Shown: positions 6,784 to 13,197, counted from the stretch's first letter. The stretch is DNA of 15,073 bases from Chloroflexota bacterium (GCA_002687335.1 NYZY01000057.1:1-15073), one strand, 5' to 3'. The notes: generated by a model not told the origin, from the sequence alone. Numbers and translations are program-made.

Positions 6784-7110
6784 TTATTGCATCGGAGAGT
6801 AGTTCGTTGGCGTGAGAAGTTGATTTCGAACATTCTTAACAATTAATCCGTCTCTATGAGAATCAGCAGTCACTTTGGCCCATTCGGGATCGTTGCGAAA
6901 ACTATCCCAGGCCGTCATTCTTTGGTTGGCATCCTCAAATGCCACCATGTATGTCAATTCGTGGTTACTTTCACCAACGTCTGTAGTCCAATAGCCTATG
7001 CTTTTGATGCCATGCTTTTCAAATAACTTGATCGTATGGTTGGCAAAACGAGCATTGATATTCGGAAGCCTTCCAGGCAGGCATTCATATACGCGAAGTT
7101 CATAAAGCAC
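6784..7110 (-). CDS. NIPSNAP family protein
   Basis: The 108 aa begin LYELRVYECLPGRLPNINAR and continue with 'LFEKHGIKSIGYWTTDVGESNHELTYMVAFEDANQRMTAWDSFRNDPEW'. This is the typical NIPSNAP pattern: a ferredoxin-like dimeric alpha-beta barrel with 'YELR.Y.', a 'G....G.w' strand and 'D...R...W..F..D..W'. There is no signal peptide or membrane segment. The biochemical role of bacterial NIPSNAP proteins is generally unknown; related barrel folds include small monooxygenases and stabilising subunits. The start is GTG with a good Shine-Dalgarno, AAGGGA, about seven bases upstream. The 61-bp gap to the thiolase gene suggests one operon NIPSNAP-thiolase-DUF35, so it may act on the same substrate. 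That link is inference. Confidence 0.88.
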   Translation of the reverse strand: MLYELRVYECLPGRLPNINARFANHTIKLFEKHGIKSIGYWTTDVGESNHELTYMVAFEDANQRMTAWDSFRNDPEWAKVTADSHRDGLIVKNVRNQLLTPTNYSPMQ

Positions 7111-7144
7111 GATATTTCCCTTTCACCAGTAATTTGGCGGCCTA

Positions 7145-7168
7145 AATTTCAGCTTGCATACCGAAATT
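7145..7168 (-). other. Small AT-rich inverted repeat between surE and the NIPSNAP gene
   Basis: AATTTC (7145-7150) and GAAATT (7163-7168) form a 6-bp stem with a 12-base loop in the 80-bp gap after surE. It has no T-run, so a terminator role is weak. It may mark the boundary between the pantothenate module and the NIPSNAP-thiolase-DUF35 group. Confidence 0.2.
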
Positions 7169-7190
7169 CTGGATAGTTATTGATAACCCG

Positions 7191-7970
7191 TCAACCTATT
7201 ACTCGGTTCGCTGCGTCAATCATTCGATGAAGTGACTGGTCATCGCGTAAATAATCAAGGCTGGTTCCATCTAGCGCCGTTAGCGCCACTTTACCTCGAG
7301 CAAGGACTTCAATATCACTGCCTGGAGTTAGTTCCAAGCCATCTATATTAACTTTCAGTCCAGAGAATATTTCATACCCCCCATCAGACTGTAAATCCAC
7401 GTTCATTCTCAGATCAGAACGTGCGGGAACACAACCTTCCGCACCGTTTATACCGCTAACCGCAATTGTAGGAAAGTTAACATTGAACAAAGAGCCCGAA
7501 GGGGTTTCAGGGCACATTAACTCATTAGTAATCGCTGTTATAACGTTCGCAACCGTCAAATCATTGACAGGATCCATAGCGTCCATAGAAAAAGCACATG
7601 CCCTCACACCAAGTGCCGATGCAATTATTGCTGCCCCAAATGTTCCCGAAATGAACATATTCCTGCTCGTGTTAAAGCCAGGATTAATCCCCGAAACCAC
7701 TACATCCACATCTTCTTTGAGAATGTATTTTGATCCCAAAATTACAGAATCAGCAGGTGTACCACTCACCGCAAAACAGTTCACTCCTTCGAGCTTACTC
7801 GATACCTGATCTACATTTACGGATTTGCGAAAAGATATAGAGCATCCTGTACCTGATTGATTATTCACTGGAGCAACAACTGTCACTTCGCCTAGCGATC
7901 TAACAGCTTTGGCAAGTGCCCAAATCCCTGGATTATCAAAACCATCGTCATTGGTAACAAGAATATTCAT
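7191..7970 (-). CDS. surE: 5'/3'-nucleotidase SurE
   Basis: SurE is a cytosolic metal-dependent phosphatase acting on nucleoside 5'- and 3'-monophosphates, and in some species on short polyphosphate. The chosen product is 259 aa and starts MNILVTNDDGFDNPGIWAL, the conserved family start with the metal-binding NDDG. 'VVAPVNNQSGTG' supplies the conserved Ser and Gly residues, followed by 'AVSGTPADSV', VSGINPGFNTSRN and FISGTFGAA (the family usually has YSGTVGAA). An in-frame ATG 12 codons upstream (8006) would add a poorly conserved leader. Neither start has a clear Shine-Dalgarno, so the N terminus is chosen by homology. It follows panC by 69 bp, on the same strand. A direct link to pantothenate synthesis is not established. 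Confidence 0.93.
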   Translation of the reverse strand: MNILVTNDDGFDNPGIWALAKAVRSLGEVTVVAPVNNQSGTGCSISFRKSVNVDQVSSKLEGVNCFAVSGTPADSVILGSKYILKEDVDVVVSGINPGFNTSRNMFISGTFGAAIIASALGVRACAFSMDAMDPVNDLTVANVITAITNELMCPETPSGSLFNVNFPTIAVSGINGAEGCVPARSDLRMNVDLQSDGGYEIFSGLKVNIDGLELTPGSDIEVLARGKVALTALDGTSLDYLRDDQSLHRMIDAANRVIG

Positions 7971-8039
7971 ATGAGAAATCGTAGAGGTAGCCCAACCCAA
8001 ATACATGTTTCGAACACCAGATTTTAGATCTGTTCAGAT

Positions 8040-8888
8040 TCAATCACATTCACTCAATAACAAATTATCGATCAACCTAGCCCGTCCAATATTCACCGCA
8101 AGGAGAGCTCTGGCGGATCCAACAAAATTATCAAGTTCCTGAAAAGTGTCAGTATCGACAATGGCCGCATACTCTGTATGAGCTAGCGATTCGTCAAGTA
8201 ATACTGATTTGAGTTTAAATCGAAGAGCGTTACCCGATCGCTCGCCAGAATCCCACATTAGCTTGACAGCGGTAAGAGCTCTAAACAAGACAGGCGCGGC
8301 TTTCCGTTCTAGTGGAGATAAATACGCATTACGACTACTTATAGCCAACCCATCGAGTTCACGAACTGTCGGTATGGGAATTATTTCGACACCAAGTTTG
8401 AGTGATTTGTTTATATGTTGGATGACCCTAAGCTGCTGGGCATCTTTTTCACCAAAAGTTGCTTTATTTGGAGAAATGATGGAAAACAATCGATTGACAA
8501 CTGTAGCTACCCCTTCAAAATGTCCGGGGCGATGGATGCCTTCGAGTAATTTTCCTACTGGCCCTGGATCAATCAACGGAACAGGATTGCCATTAATCGG
8601 ATATATCTCTTCGACAGATGGAACAAAAACAAAGTCCGAACCATTCTCGTTAAAGTTGGCAATATCAAAAGCTTCATCGCCCGGATAATCAAAAAAATCT
8701 TCATTCTCAACAAACTGGGTTGGATTGAGAAATAATGACCCTATTAGTACGTCACACTGTGGGCGCAGGACCTGCAAATGCCTCGTATGACCACGATGAA
8801 TGCCGCCAAGTGTGGCAACCAGTCCAACTGAACCAGATATACGCCGCCGAATTTCCTGCATTTCCGCAACGGTACGTATTACACGCAT
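8040..8888 (-). CDS. panC: Pantoate--beta-alanine ligase (pantothenate synthetase)
   Basis: PanC joins pantoate and beta-alanine with ATP, through a pantoyl-adenylate, to form pantothenate. The 282 aa show the nucleotidyltransferase fold. The HIGH-type motif is HRGH (31-34), within VATLGGIHRGH where 'VPTMGALHEGH' is usual. It is followed by LFLNPTQF (52-59), FVPSVEEIYP (88-97), GHFEGVATVVNRL (122-134), FGEKDAQQLRVI (145-156) and the KMSKS-like region LAISSRNAYLSP (181-192). The catalytic signature is therefore intact, with conservative drift around the first motif. It starts three bases after the panB stop, so the two are translated together. The gene that would supply beta-alanine in many bacteria, panD, is not nearby. 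Confidence 0.96.
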   Translation of the reverse strand: MRVIRTVAEMQEIRRRISGSVGLVATLGGIHRGHTRHLQVLRPQCDVLIGSLFLNPTQFVENEDFFDYPGDEAFDIANFNENGSDFVFVPSVEEIYPINGNPVPLIDPGPVGKLLEGIHRPGHFEGVATVVNRLFSIISPNKATFGEKDAQQLRVIQHINKSLKLGVEIIPIPTVRELDGLAISSRNAYLSPLERKAAPVLFRALTAVKLMWDSGERSGNALRFKLKSVLLDESLAHTEYAAIVDTDTFQELDNFVGSARALLAVNIGRARLIDNLLLSECD

Positions 8889-8891
8889 AAA

Positions 8892-9752
8892 TTAGTTGTC
8901 TGGCTCAAGGGCATTTCTAATAGGCGTCATGACACGTGACTCGTCCGAGAAAAAAGACTGTGCATCAGTCGGAAACGTACCAGCACCCACATCCTGTCCA
9001 TATCGAACAAGCGCATCCTTGATAATCGGAGCCAGATTGGCATACTCACCCGAATGGCGAGGCCTGAAATCGGGATCAAGTCCCAACATATCGTGGAAGA
9101 CCTGGACTTGCCCATCACAATGAACACCGGCACCGATTCCAATGGTCGGAATATTTAGTACCTTTGTTATCTTCTTCGCTAGTTCAGCAGGAATGAGTTC
9201 AAGAACAACAGAAAATGCGCCAGCCTCCTGAAGTGACAAAGCATCCTCAAGAACCTCATTAGCCGTAGTTTCCGTCTTACCCTGTACTCGGTAGCCGCCT
9301 AGCCTGTTCACATGCTGCGGTGTAAGTCCTATATGCCCCATTACCGCAAGACCAGCCTCGGTAAGTCGTCGAATTATCGGAGCAACCGATTTGCCGCCTT
9401 CGAGTTTTACGGCTTGCGCTCCACCTTCTTGAATTAGGCGAGCTGCATTGCGCAAAGCCGTTTCAGCATCAATTTGATAGCTGAGAAACGGCATATCAGC
9501 AACAATAAGTGGTTTGGTTGTCCCTCGAACAACAGCCGCAGAGGCGTTAACAATATCGTCAACGGTTACTGGAATTGTTGAATCGTAACCAAGAACAACG
9601 TGACCCATACTGTCACCAACCAGAATCATAGGCAGGCCTGCCGCATCGATAATACGGGCTGCCGTGTAATCGTATGCCGTCACCATCGGAATAGGTGCGC
9701 CACGACGCTTCATCTGTTGAATCTTGTATGTTGTGATTCGGCGAGCTGCCAC
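8892..9752 (-). CDS. panB: 3-methyl-2-oxobutanoate hydroxymethyltransferase
   Basis: PanB transfers a hydroxymethyl group from methylenetetrahydrofolate to 2-oxoisovalerate, forming ketopantoate, the first committed step of pantothenate synthesis. The 286 aa carry MVTAYDYTAARIIDAAG (23-39), LVGDSMGHVVLGYDST (44-59) with metal ligand Asp47, VADMPFLSYQ (84-93) with Asp86, AVKLEGG (114-120) with Glu118, MGHIGLTPQHVN (138-149), and VVLELIPAELA (183-193) with the catalytic Glu186. Positions and length agree with the family. The start is GTG with a strong Shine-Dalgarno, GGAGG, about six bases upstream. A 106-bp gap separates it from the DUF2520 gene and contains a promoter-like sequence. panC begins three bases after its stop. 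Confidence 0.97.
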   Translation of the reverse strand: MAARRITTYKIQQMKRRGAPIPMVTAYDYTAARIIDAAGLPMILVGDSMGHVVLGYDSTIPVTVDDIVNASAAVVRGTTKPLIVADMPFLSYQIDAETALRNAARLIQEGGAQAVKLEGGKSVAPIIRRLTEAGLAVMGHIGLTPQHVNRLGGYRVQGKTETTANEVLEDALSLQEAGAFSVVLELIPAELAKKITKVLNIPTIGIGAGVHCDGQVQVFHDMLGLDPDFRPRHSGEYANLAPIIKDALVRYGQDVGAGTFPTDAQSFFSDESRVMTPIRNALEPDN

Positions 9753-9819
9753 TGTGTACCTCCGCGCCGGTCGACTGCCACTTGCTAGCCGCCAGGCCTT
9801 AGTTCACTTACTACAAATC

Positions 9820-9850
9820 ATTATTACCTATTTTTAAGATTTTGGGTCAA
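9820..9850 (-). promoter_or_regulatory. Candidate internal promoter for panB-panC-surE
   Basis: On the minus strand, TTGACC (9850-9845, five of six matches to -35) is followed after 19 bases by AATAAT (9825-9820, five of six matches to -10) within TAATAAT. The spacing is slightly long. The start of transcription would be near 9813, giving a leader of about 60 nt before panB. The GC-richer leader ends in the strong ribosome binding site. Confidence 0.4.
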
Positions 9851-9858
9851 CCCGCAGT

Positions 9859-10749
9859 TCAATTTTCCTTAGAAAGTAACGATTTGATACCTTCAAACAC
9901 AGAATCAGATAACCCGCCCTGCTCTTTGGCTATGTGCAATGACGCCAAAGCGAGGGCTGCGTATGCATTGCCGGTTGCTATAGATTTGTTTGCAGTGGCT
10001 TCTAGGTGCATCGTAATTGTTTCAACATCGCCGCGTACGAATGGCCCAGTTATCGCTTCGGGCAGTCCTTTTTCGTCGAGAGCATCAACCGTCGCTCTAA
10101 GAAGCGGAATTAATCGTCTTAGTGCCTCTTTACGCTCGATCCCCATAGGTTCCCACATTTCAGCTGATAATCCAGTGAGGCCTGAGAGAAGTCCGCAGGC
10201 CATTACCGCTGAAGCGTGATAAGCAGCTCGTTGGGATGACTCAATTTCAAAAGCCGATCCACCTAAATCTTCAGCAAGGGTACGCAACCAACCTAAAAGC
10301 GTGGAACTAGCCGACTCTATTGCAAATGACACCTCTTTCAGGCGCTCATACGAATCAATCGTCGGAAACGTTTGAAGAGGATGAAATCCTCCGGTCTGGG
10401 CTCCAGCAACGCGTGCTCGATCAAGGGGAGCCAATGACAAGGCGCCAGCGCAATGAACAACCGCTTGATGGGATCGCCATTTCACCCCTGAACAAATTTC
10501 TTCTATATCAGCATCAGGTCCAGTTATGAACACGATGTTGGCAACGTTAGCTGCTGTCTGGACGCTCTCAACAACTATACCGGTTGTAAGGTGCGAACTC
10601 AGCCATTCACGATGGGCAGGCTGTCTACTCGTGATTGCCGCAACGGTATACCCAGCTTTGTCCAGAGCGATTGCGAGACTTGAACCAAGTCGCCCAGCTC
10701 CTAAAACGGCGACAGGAGATTTTTTATTCAATACGGGAAGAAGGGTCAT
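9859..10749 (-). CDS. Rossmann-fold DUF2520 protein, candidate ketopantoate reductase
   Basis: The 296 aa have an N-terminal Rossmann domain with AVLGAGRLGSSLAIAL (14-29), whose GxGxxG (17-22) and following Ser/Arg-rich turn suggest NADP(H) binding. 'VVHCAGALSLAPLD' and 'GGFHPLQTF' follow, then the helical DUF2520 domain with 'AAYHASAVMACGLLSGL' and ITGPFVRGDVETITMHL. This two-domain layout is the 'Rossmann-like plus DUF2520' family, often beside pantothenate genes. Members resemble 6-phosphogluconate dehydrogenase-type reductases. An alternative ketopantoate reductase, PanG, has been described in Francisella, and a similar role fits here, since panE is not visible and panB and panC follow. 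The start overlaps the peptidase stop (ATGA), implying coupling. Function is inferred from context; no substrate motif is decisive. Confidence 0.82.
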   Translation of the reverse strand: MTLLPVLNKKSPVAVLGAGRLGSSLAIALDKAGYTVAAITSRQPAHREWLSSHLTTGIVVESVQTAANVANIVFITGPDADIEEICSGVKWRSHQAVVHCAGALSLAPLDRARVAGAQTGGFHPLQTFPTIDSYERLKEVSFAIESASSTLLGWLRTLAEDLGGSAFEIESSQRAAYHASAVMACGLLSGLTGLSAEMWEPMGIERKEALRRLIPLLRATVDALDEKGLPEAITGPFVRGDVETITMHLEATANKSIATGNAYAALALASLHIAKEQGGLSDSVFEGIKSLLSKEN

Positions 10750-11741
10750 ACAAATCTGGCCTTCGCTTCTTTCGCAGAAAGAACCCCACCCAATGTTTCA
10801 GCAGAATCAATAGCATTCATAATGGCCTCTGGCACCGCTTTTAAAGCAGCCGCATGAAGAGTATCTCCTGAAGTATGCTCTGTATGGGTTCCTGTTGAAA
10901 GGCCGAATATCGTATCTCCGTCATTTGCCGTATGAGCCGGTCGAATTGCAAGCGCGATTCCGTCTTGTCCTGCCATCGCCAAACGAGTAGCACCTACCTT
11001 GTCGAGCTTGGCGTCTGTCGCCACGATTCCTACAGTCGTATTCCTAAAAAAACCTGTATCTTTCGAAGGCGTTTTGATCATCAATTCAACCGAATTATCA
11101 AACCCGTTTTCAGTGAGGGGTCCGGCAACTGTTTCACCCGTGTCTGGGTTAACCACGTCCCCTATAGCATTCACAACCATTAGGGCTCCAACTGTTGCTC
11201 CGTTCGAAACTTCTACCGAAGCAGTTCCTATTCCACCCTTAATCGAAAACATCTGACCGAGCAGCTTGGCAGCGGTGGCACCGGTGCCAGCTCCAACAGA
11301 TCCTGTTTTGAACTCAACTGATGCCGATTTTGCTGCTGCGTAACCATCATCGAAACCAGGTCGTACTCGATGATTAATAAATCCAAGATCAAAAATTACC
11401 GCAGATGGAACAAGTGGAATTCGAATCCTTCCCATTTGGATGCCAATGCCTTGTTCCTCAAGGTATCGAATAACCCCACCGGAGGAATCCAGACCAAATA
11501 CACTCCCACCCGTCAAAGTCACTCCATTTATCCACTTAGCACCCGCTACAGGGTGAAGCAATTCAGTATCACGGCTACCAGGAGCGGCACCTCGTACTTC
11601 AAGTCCAGCGACGGCATTGTGTTCAGACAGAAGCACAGTACAGCCCGTACCATTCTCGAGATCCGTATGATGGCCGACTGTAATTCCTGCTACATCAGTA
11701 ATACTTCCTGAATAATTCATTCCAATGATTTGACCTGCCAT
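10746..11741 (-). CDS. P1 family (S58, DmpA/BapA/NylC-type) peptidase
   Basis: The 331 aa match the DmpA/BapA/NylC superfamily of self-cleaving Ntn-like hydrolases. Features in order are SITDVAGITVGHHTD (13-27), LEVRGAAPGSRDTELL (47-62), NGVTLTGGSVFGLDSSGGV (72-90), GSVGAGTGATAAK (147-159), IKGGIGTASV (167-176), ATVGALMVVNAIGDVVNP (182-199) and NTTVGIVATDAKL (234-246). In DmpA and NylC, cleavage before a Ser or Thr at the equivalent of the last motif exposes the nucleophile. Asn234-Thr235 would play that part here and give alpha and beta chains of about 234 and 97 aa. Known members remove N-terminal residues, including beta-amino acids such as beta-alanine, or hydrolyse nylon oligomers. No signal peptide is seen. 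ATG 11741 is used; Met8 (11720) is an alternative start. It heads the leftward operon and overlaps the next gene by four bases. Confidence 0.88.
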   Translation of the reverse strand: MAGQIIGMNYSGSITDVAGITVGHHTDLENGTGCTVLLSEHNAVAGLEVRGAAPGSRDTELLHPVAGAKWINGVTLTGGSVFGLDSSGGVIRYLEEQGIGIQMGRIRIPLVPSAVIFDLGFINHRVRPGFDDGYAAAKSASVEFKTGSVGAGTGATAAKLLGQMFSIKGGIGTASVEVSNGATVGALMVVNAIGDVVNPDTGETVAGPLTENGFDNSVELMIKTPSKDTGFFRNTTVGIVATDAKLDKVGATRLAMAGQDGIALAIRPAHTANDGDTIFGLSTGTHTEHTSGDTLHAAALKAVPEAIMNAIDSAETLGGVLSAKEAKARFV

Positions 11742-11790
11742 ATTTCCAACACTAATCTCTTGCCAAAACCTGCGATTTAGCAGCTAAGCT

Positions 11791-11818
11791 AGGATAGCAA
11801 TTGCATCACAATTTTCAA
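11791..11818 (-). promoter_or_regulatory. Candidate promoter of the peptidase-pantothenate operon
   Basis: On the minus strand, TTGAAA (11818-11813, five of six to -35) is followed after 16 bases by TATCCT (11796-11791, four of six to -10). A TG one base upstream of the -10 makes it an extended -10 element. Transcription would begin near 11784, about 43 nt before the ATG at 11741. It is the best promoter-like match in the divergent region for this strand. Confidence 0.5.
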
Positions 11819-11830
11819 CTTTAATGATGC
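11803..11830. repeat. Inverted repeat GCATCA/TGATGC overlapping the leftward promoter
   Basis: GCATCA (11803-11808) and TGATGC (11825-11830) are perfect 6-bp inverted arms separated by 16 bases. One arm lies in the spacer of the candidate leftward promoter and the other just upstream of its -35, a plausible operator layout. The short arms mean chance is possible. Confidence 0.28.
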
Positions 11831-11841
11831 CTTAAAGTCAG

Positions 11842-11873
11842 AGTATACGAACCGCAAAAACTGAGCGTATACT
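11842..11873. repeat. Inverted repeat AGTATACG/CGTATACT upstream of guaB3
   Basis: AGTATACG (11842-11849) and CGTATACT (11866-11873) are perfect 8-bp inverted arms with a 16-base spacer. Each arm holds the palindrome GTATAC, and the two centres are 24 bp apart. The right arm contains TATACT, a plausible -10 for guaB3 (start near 11880), and the left arm lies at the matching -35 position, which has no good -35 match. This suggests an operator, or a regulator-dependent promoter, between the two divergent operons. Confidence 0.4.
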
Positions 11874-11888
11874 GAGTTGGAATGGACG

Positions 11889-11931
11889 TGCGGCGAATTT
11901 CGTAACCACCATCAAATGCCAGAACGCCGCA
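11889..11931 (+). other. Potential stem-loop in the guaB3 leader
   Basis: TGCGGCG (11889-11895) and CGCCGCA (11925-11931) are perfect 7-bp complementary arms separated by 29 bases. If transcription starts near 11880 they would pair in the leader RNA, 27 bases before the ribosome binding site. The sequence does not fit the purine riboswitch core. A smaller AGCA/TGCT pairing (11932-11947) follows directly. A regulatory role is a guess. Confidence 0.3.
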
Positions 11932-11972
11932 AGCAAAATTTCCTGCTGATAACAAAATAAGGAGTTCAAAAC

Positions 11973-13115
11973 GTGCCTCGTGACTTCAAGGAACTGAAGC
12001 CCGCATACGGATTTGATGATGTGGCAATAACTCCAGGCGACATCACTATCAATCCGGAAATGGCAGATTTGTCGACGAATTTCGACGGAATCAAGCTGGA
12101 AATCCCATTTATTGCCTCAGCAATGGATGCTGTAGTAGATCCAAATTTTGCAATCGAAATGACAAAATCGGGTGGGCTTGCAGTTATGAATATGGACGGA
12201 CTACACACCCGTTACGAAGACACCACCGAAATATATGAAGAGATAGCGGCGGCACCGCGTGAAGAAGCAACCGGAATCATGCAAAAAATCTACTCTGCAC
12301 CTCAACGACCAGAACTAATCGCAAAAAAAGTAGAACAGGTGAAAAAGGGAGGCGGATCTGCTGCTGTTTCATTTGTCCCGCAGACGGCCAAGAGAATGGC
12401 GCCTGTGGCTGTGGAAGCCGGCGCTGACATGGTGGTCGTCCAGGGAACTGTTGTGACTGCCAGACATTCATCAAAAAGTCTGAAAGGCTTAATTTTTTCT
12501 GAACTGGTCGAAGATCTCAATGTTCCAGTACTTGTTGGTAATACAGTTTCCTATGAGGTCACAAAAGAACTAATGCAACAAGGCATTCAAGGCGTGATGG
12601 TTGGGGTGGGACCCGGATCTGTTTGCACAAGTCGAGAAGTTCTAGGAATCGGTATTCCCCAGGTTAGCGCTACTGTTGAATGTGCTGCTGCCCGAGACGA
12701 TTTTTTCAAAGAGACCGGTAAATACATACCTATAATCACCGACGGGGGAATTCGGACTGGAGGTGACGTGTGTAAGTCTTTTGCAGCCGGGGCAAATGCC
12801 GTGATGATCGGCAGCCCGTTCGCCAAATGTGAAGAAGCTCCCGCCCATGGTTACCATTGGGGAATGGCCACTTGGCATGATTCGCTCCCACGTGGAACAC
12901 GAATTAATATGGGTACCGAATACAGCTTAAATCAACTTCTATACGGACCATCATCACGCACCGACGGGACATTGAATCTTGTCGGCGCATTGCAAGTTTG
13001 CATGGGTTACGTAGGCGCTGAGAATCTCAGAGAAATGAACAAAGCTCGTATGGTCTACGCGCCGGCAATAAAAACCGAAGGTAAGATATATCAAGCAGCA
13101 GGTTTGGGTTCCTAA
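11973..13115 (+). CDS. guaB3: GuaB3 family IMP dehydrogenase/GMP reductase-related protein
   Basis: The 380 aa form an IMPDH/GMPR-type (beta/alpha)8 barrel without the CBS pair found in GuaB. Features are AYGFDDVAITPGDI (11-24), FIASAMDAVVD (46-56), 'LAVMNMDGLHTRY' (69-81), the catalytic loop VGVGPGSVCTSREVLGIGIPQ-type segment (210-230) with Cys218, TDGGIRTGGDVCKS (256-269) for phosphate binding, AVMIGSPFAKCEEAP (276-290) and the flap region LPRGTRINMGT (305-315). GuaB3 proteins occur in Actinobacteria, cyanobacteria and others; a cyanobacterial member has been reported to act as a GMP reductase, so the reaction here (GMP to IMP or IMP to XMP) is open. The start is GTG with a good Shine-Dalgarno, AAGGAG, eight bases upstream. 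It is divergent from the peptidase operon. hisS follows after 82 bp. Confidence 0.92.
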   Translation: MPRDFKELKPAYGFDDVAITPGDITINPEMADLSTNFDGIKLEIPFIASAMDAVVDPNFAIEMTKSGGLAVMNMDGLHTRYEDTTEIYEEIAAAPREEATGIMQKIYSAPQRPELIAKKVEQVKKGGGSAAVSFVPQTAKRMAPVAVEAGADMVVVQGTVVTARHSSKSLKGLIFSELVEDLNVPVLVGNTVSYEVTKELMQQGIQGVMVGVGPGSVCTSREVLGIGIPQVSATVECAAARDDFFKETGKYIPIITDGGIRTGGDVCKSFAAGANAVMIGSPFAKCEEAPAHGYHWGMATWHDSLPRGTRINMGTEYSLNQLLYGPSSRTDGTLNLVGALQVCMGYVGAENLREMNKARMVYAPAIKTEGKIYQAAGLGS

Positions 13116-13119
13116 ACCC
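13106..13119 (+). other. Weak stem-loop over the guaB3 stop codon
   Basis: GGGTT (13106-13110) and AACCC (13115-13119) can form a 5-bp stem with a four-base loop across the TAA stop. No T-run follows, so this is not a convincing terminator; guaB3 and hisS may be partly co-transcribed. Confidence 0.18.
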
Positions 13120-13144
13120 TGATCTAACCAACGGTGCGTGATTT

Positions 13145-13153
13145 TGCTACGAT
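13145..13153 (+). promoter_or_regulatory. Candidate extended -10 promoter for hisS
   Basis: TG at 13145-13146 followed after one base by TACGAT (13148-13153, four of six to TATAAT) forms an extended -10 element 45 bases upstream of the hisS ATG. The -35 position (TAACCA, 13125-13130) matches only three of six bases, as is tolerated for extended -10 promoters. Confidence 0.3.
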
Positions 13154-13197
13154 CCACCCAATGTGATGGTACCTTGGTTTAAGAGACAATCACTTAC

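Noticed and set aside
7971..8006. Upstream start for surE adding 12 residues
   Set aside because: SurE proteins normally begin at MxILxTNDDG; the added leader has no family match and no better ribosome binding site.
8018..8039. CAGAT/ATCTG repeats between panC and surE
   Set aside because: Five-base arms in a short AT-rich gap, with no T-run and no promoter context; they are likely to occur by chance.
8209..8688. 159-codon open frame on the + strand
   Set aside because: It lies wholly antisense to panC, which has full family motifs; its translation resembles no family I recognise and it lacks a ribosome binding site.
9842..10219. 125-codon open frame on the + strand
   Set aside because: It is a shadow of the DUF2520 gene on the opposite strand, without a family match.
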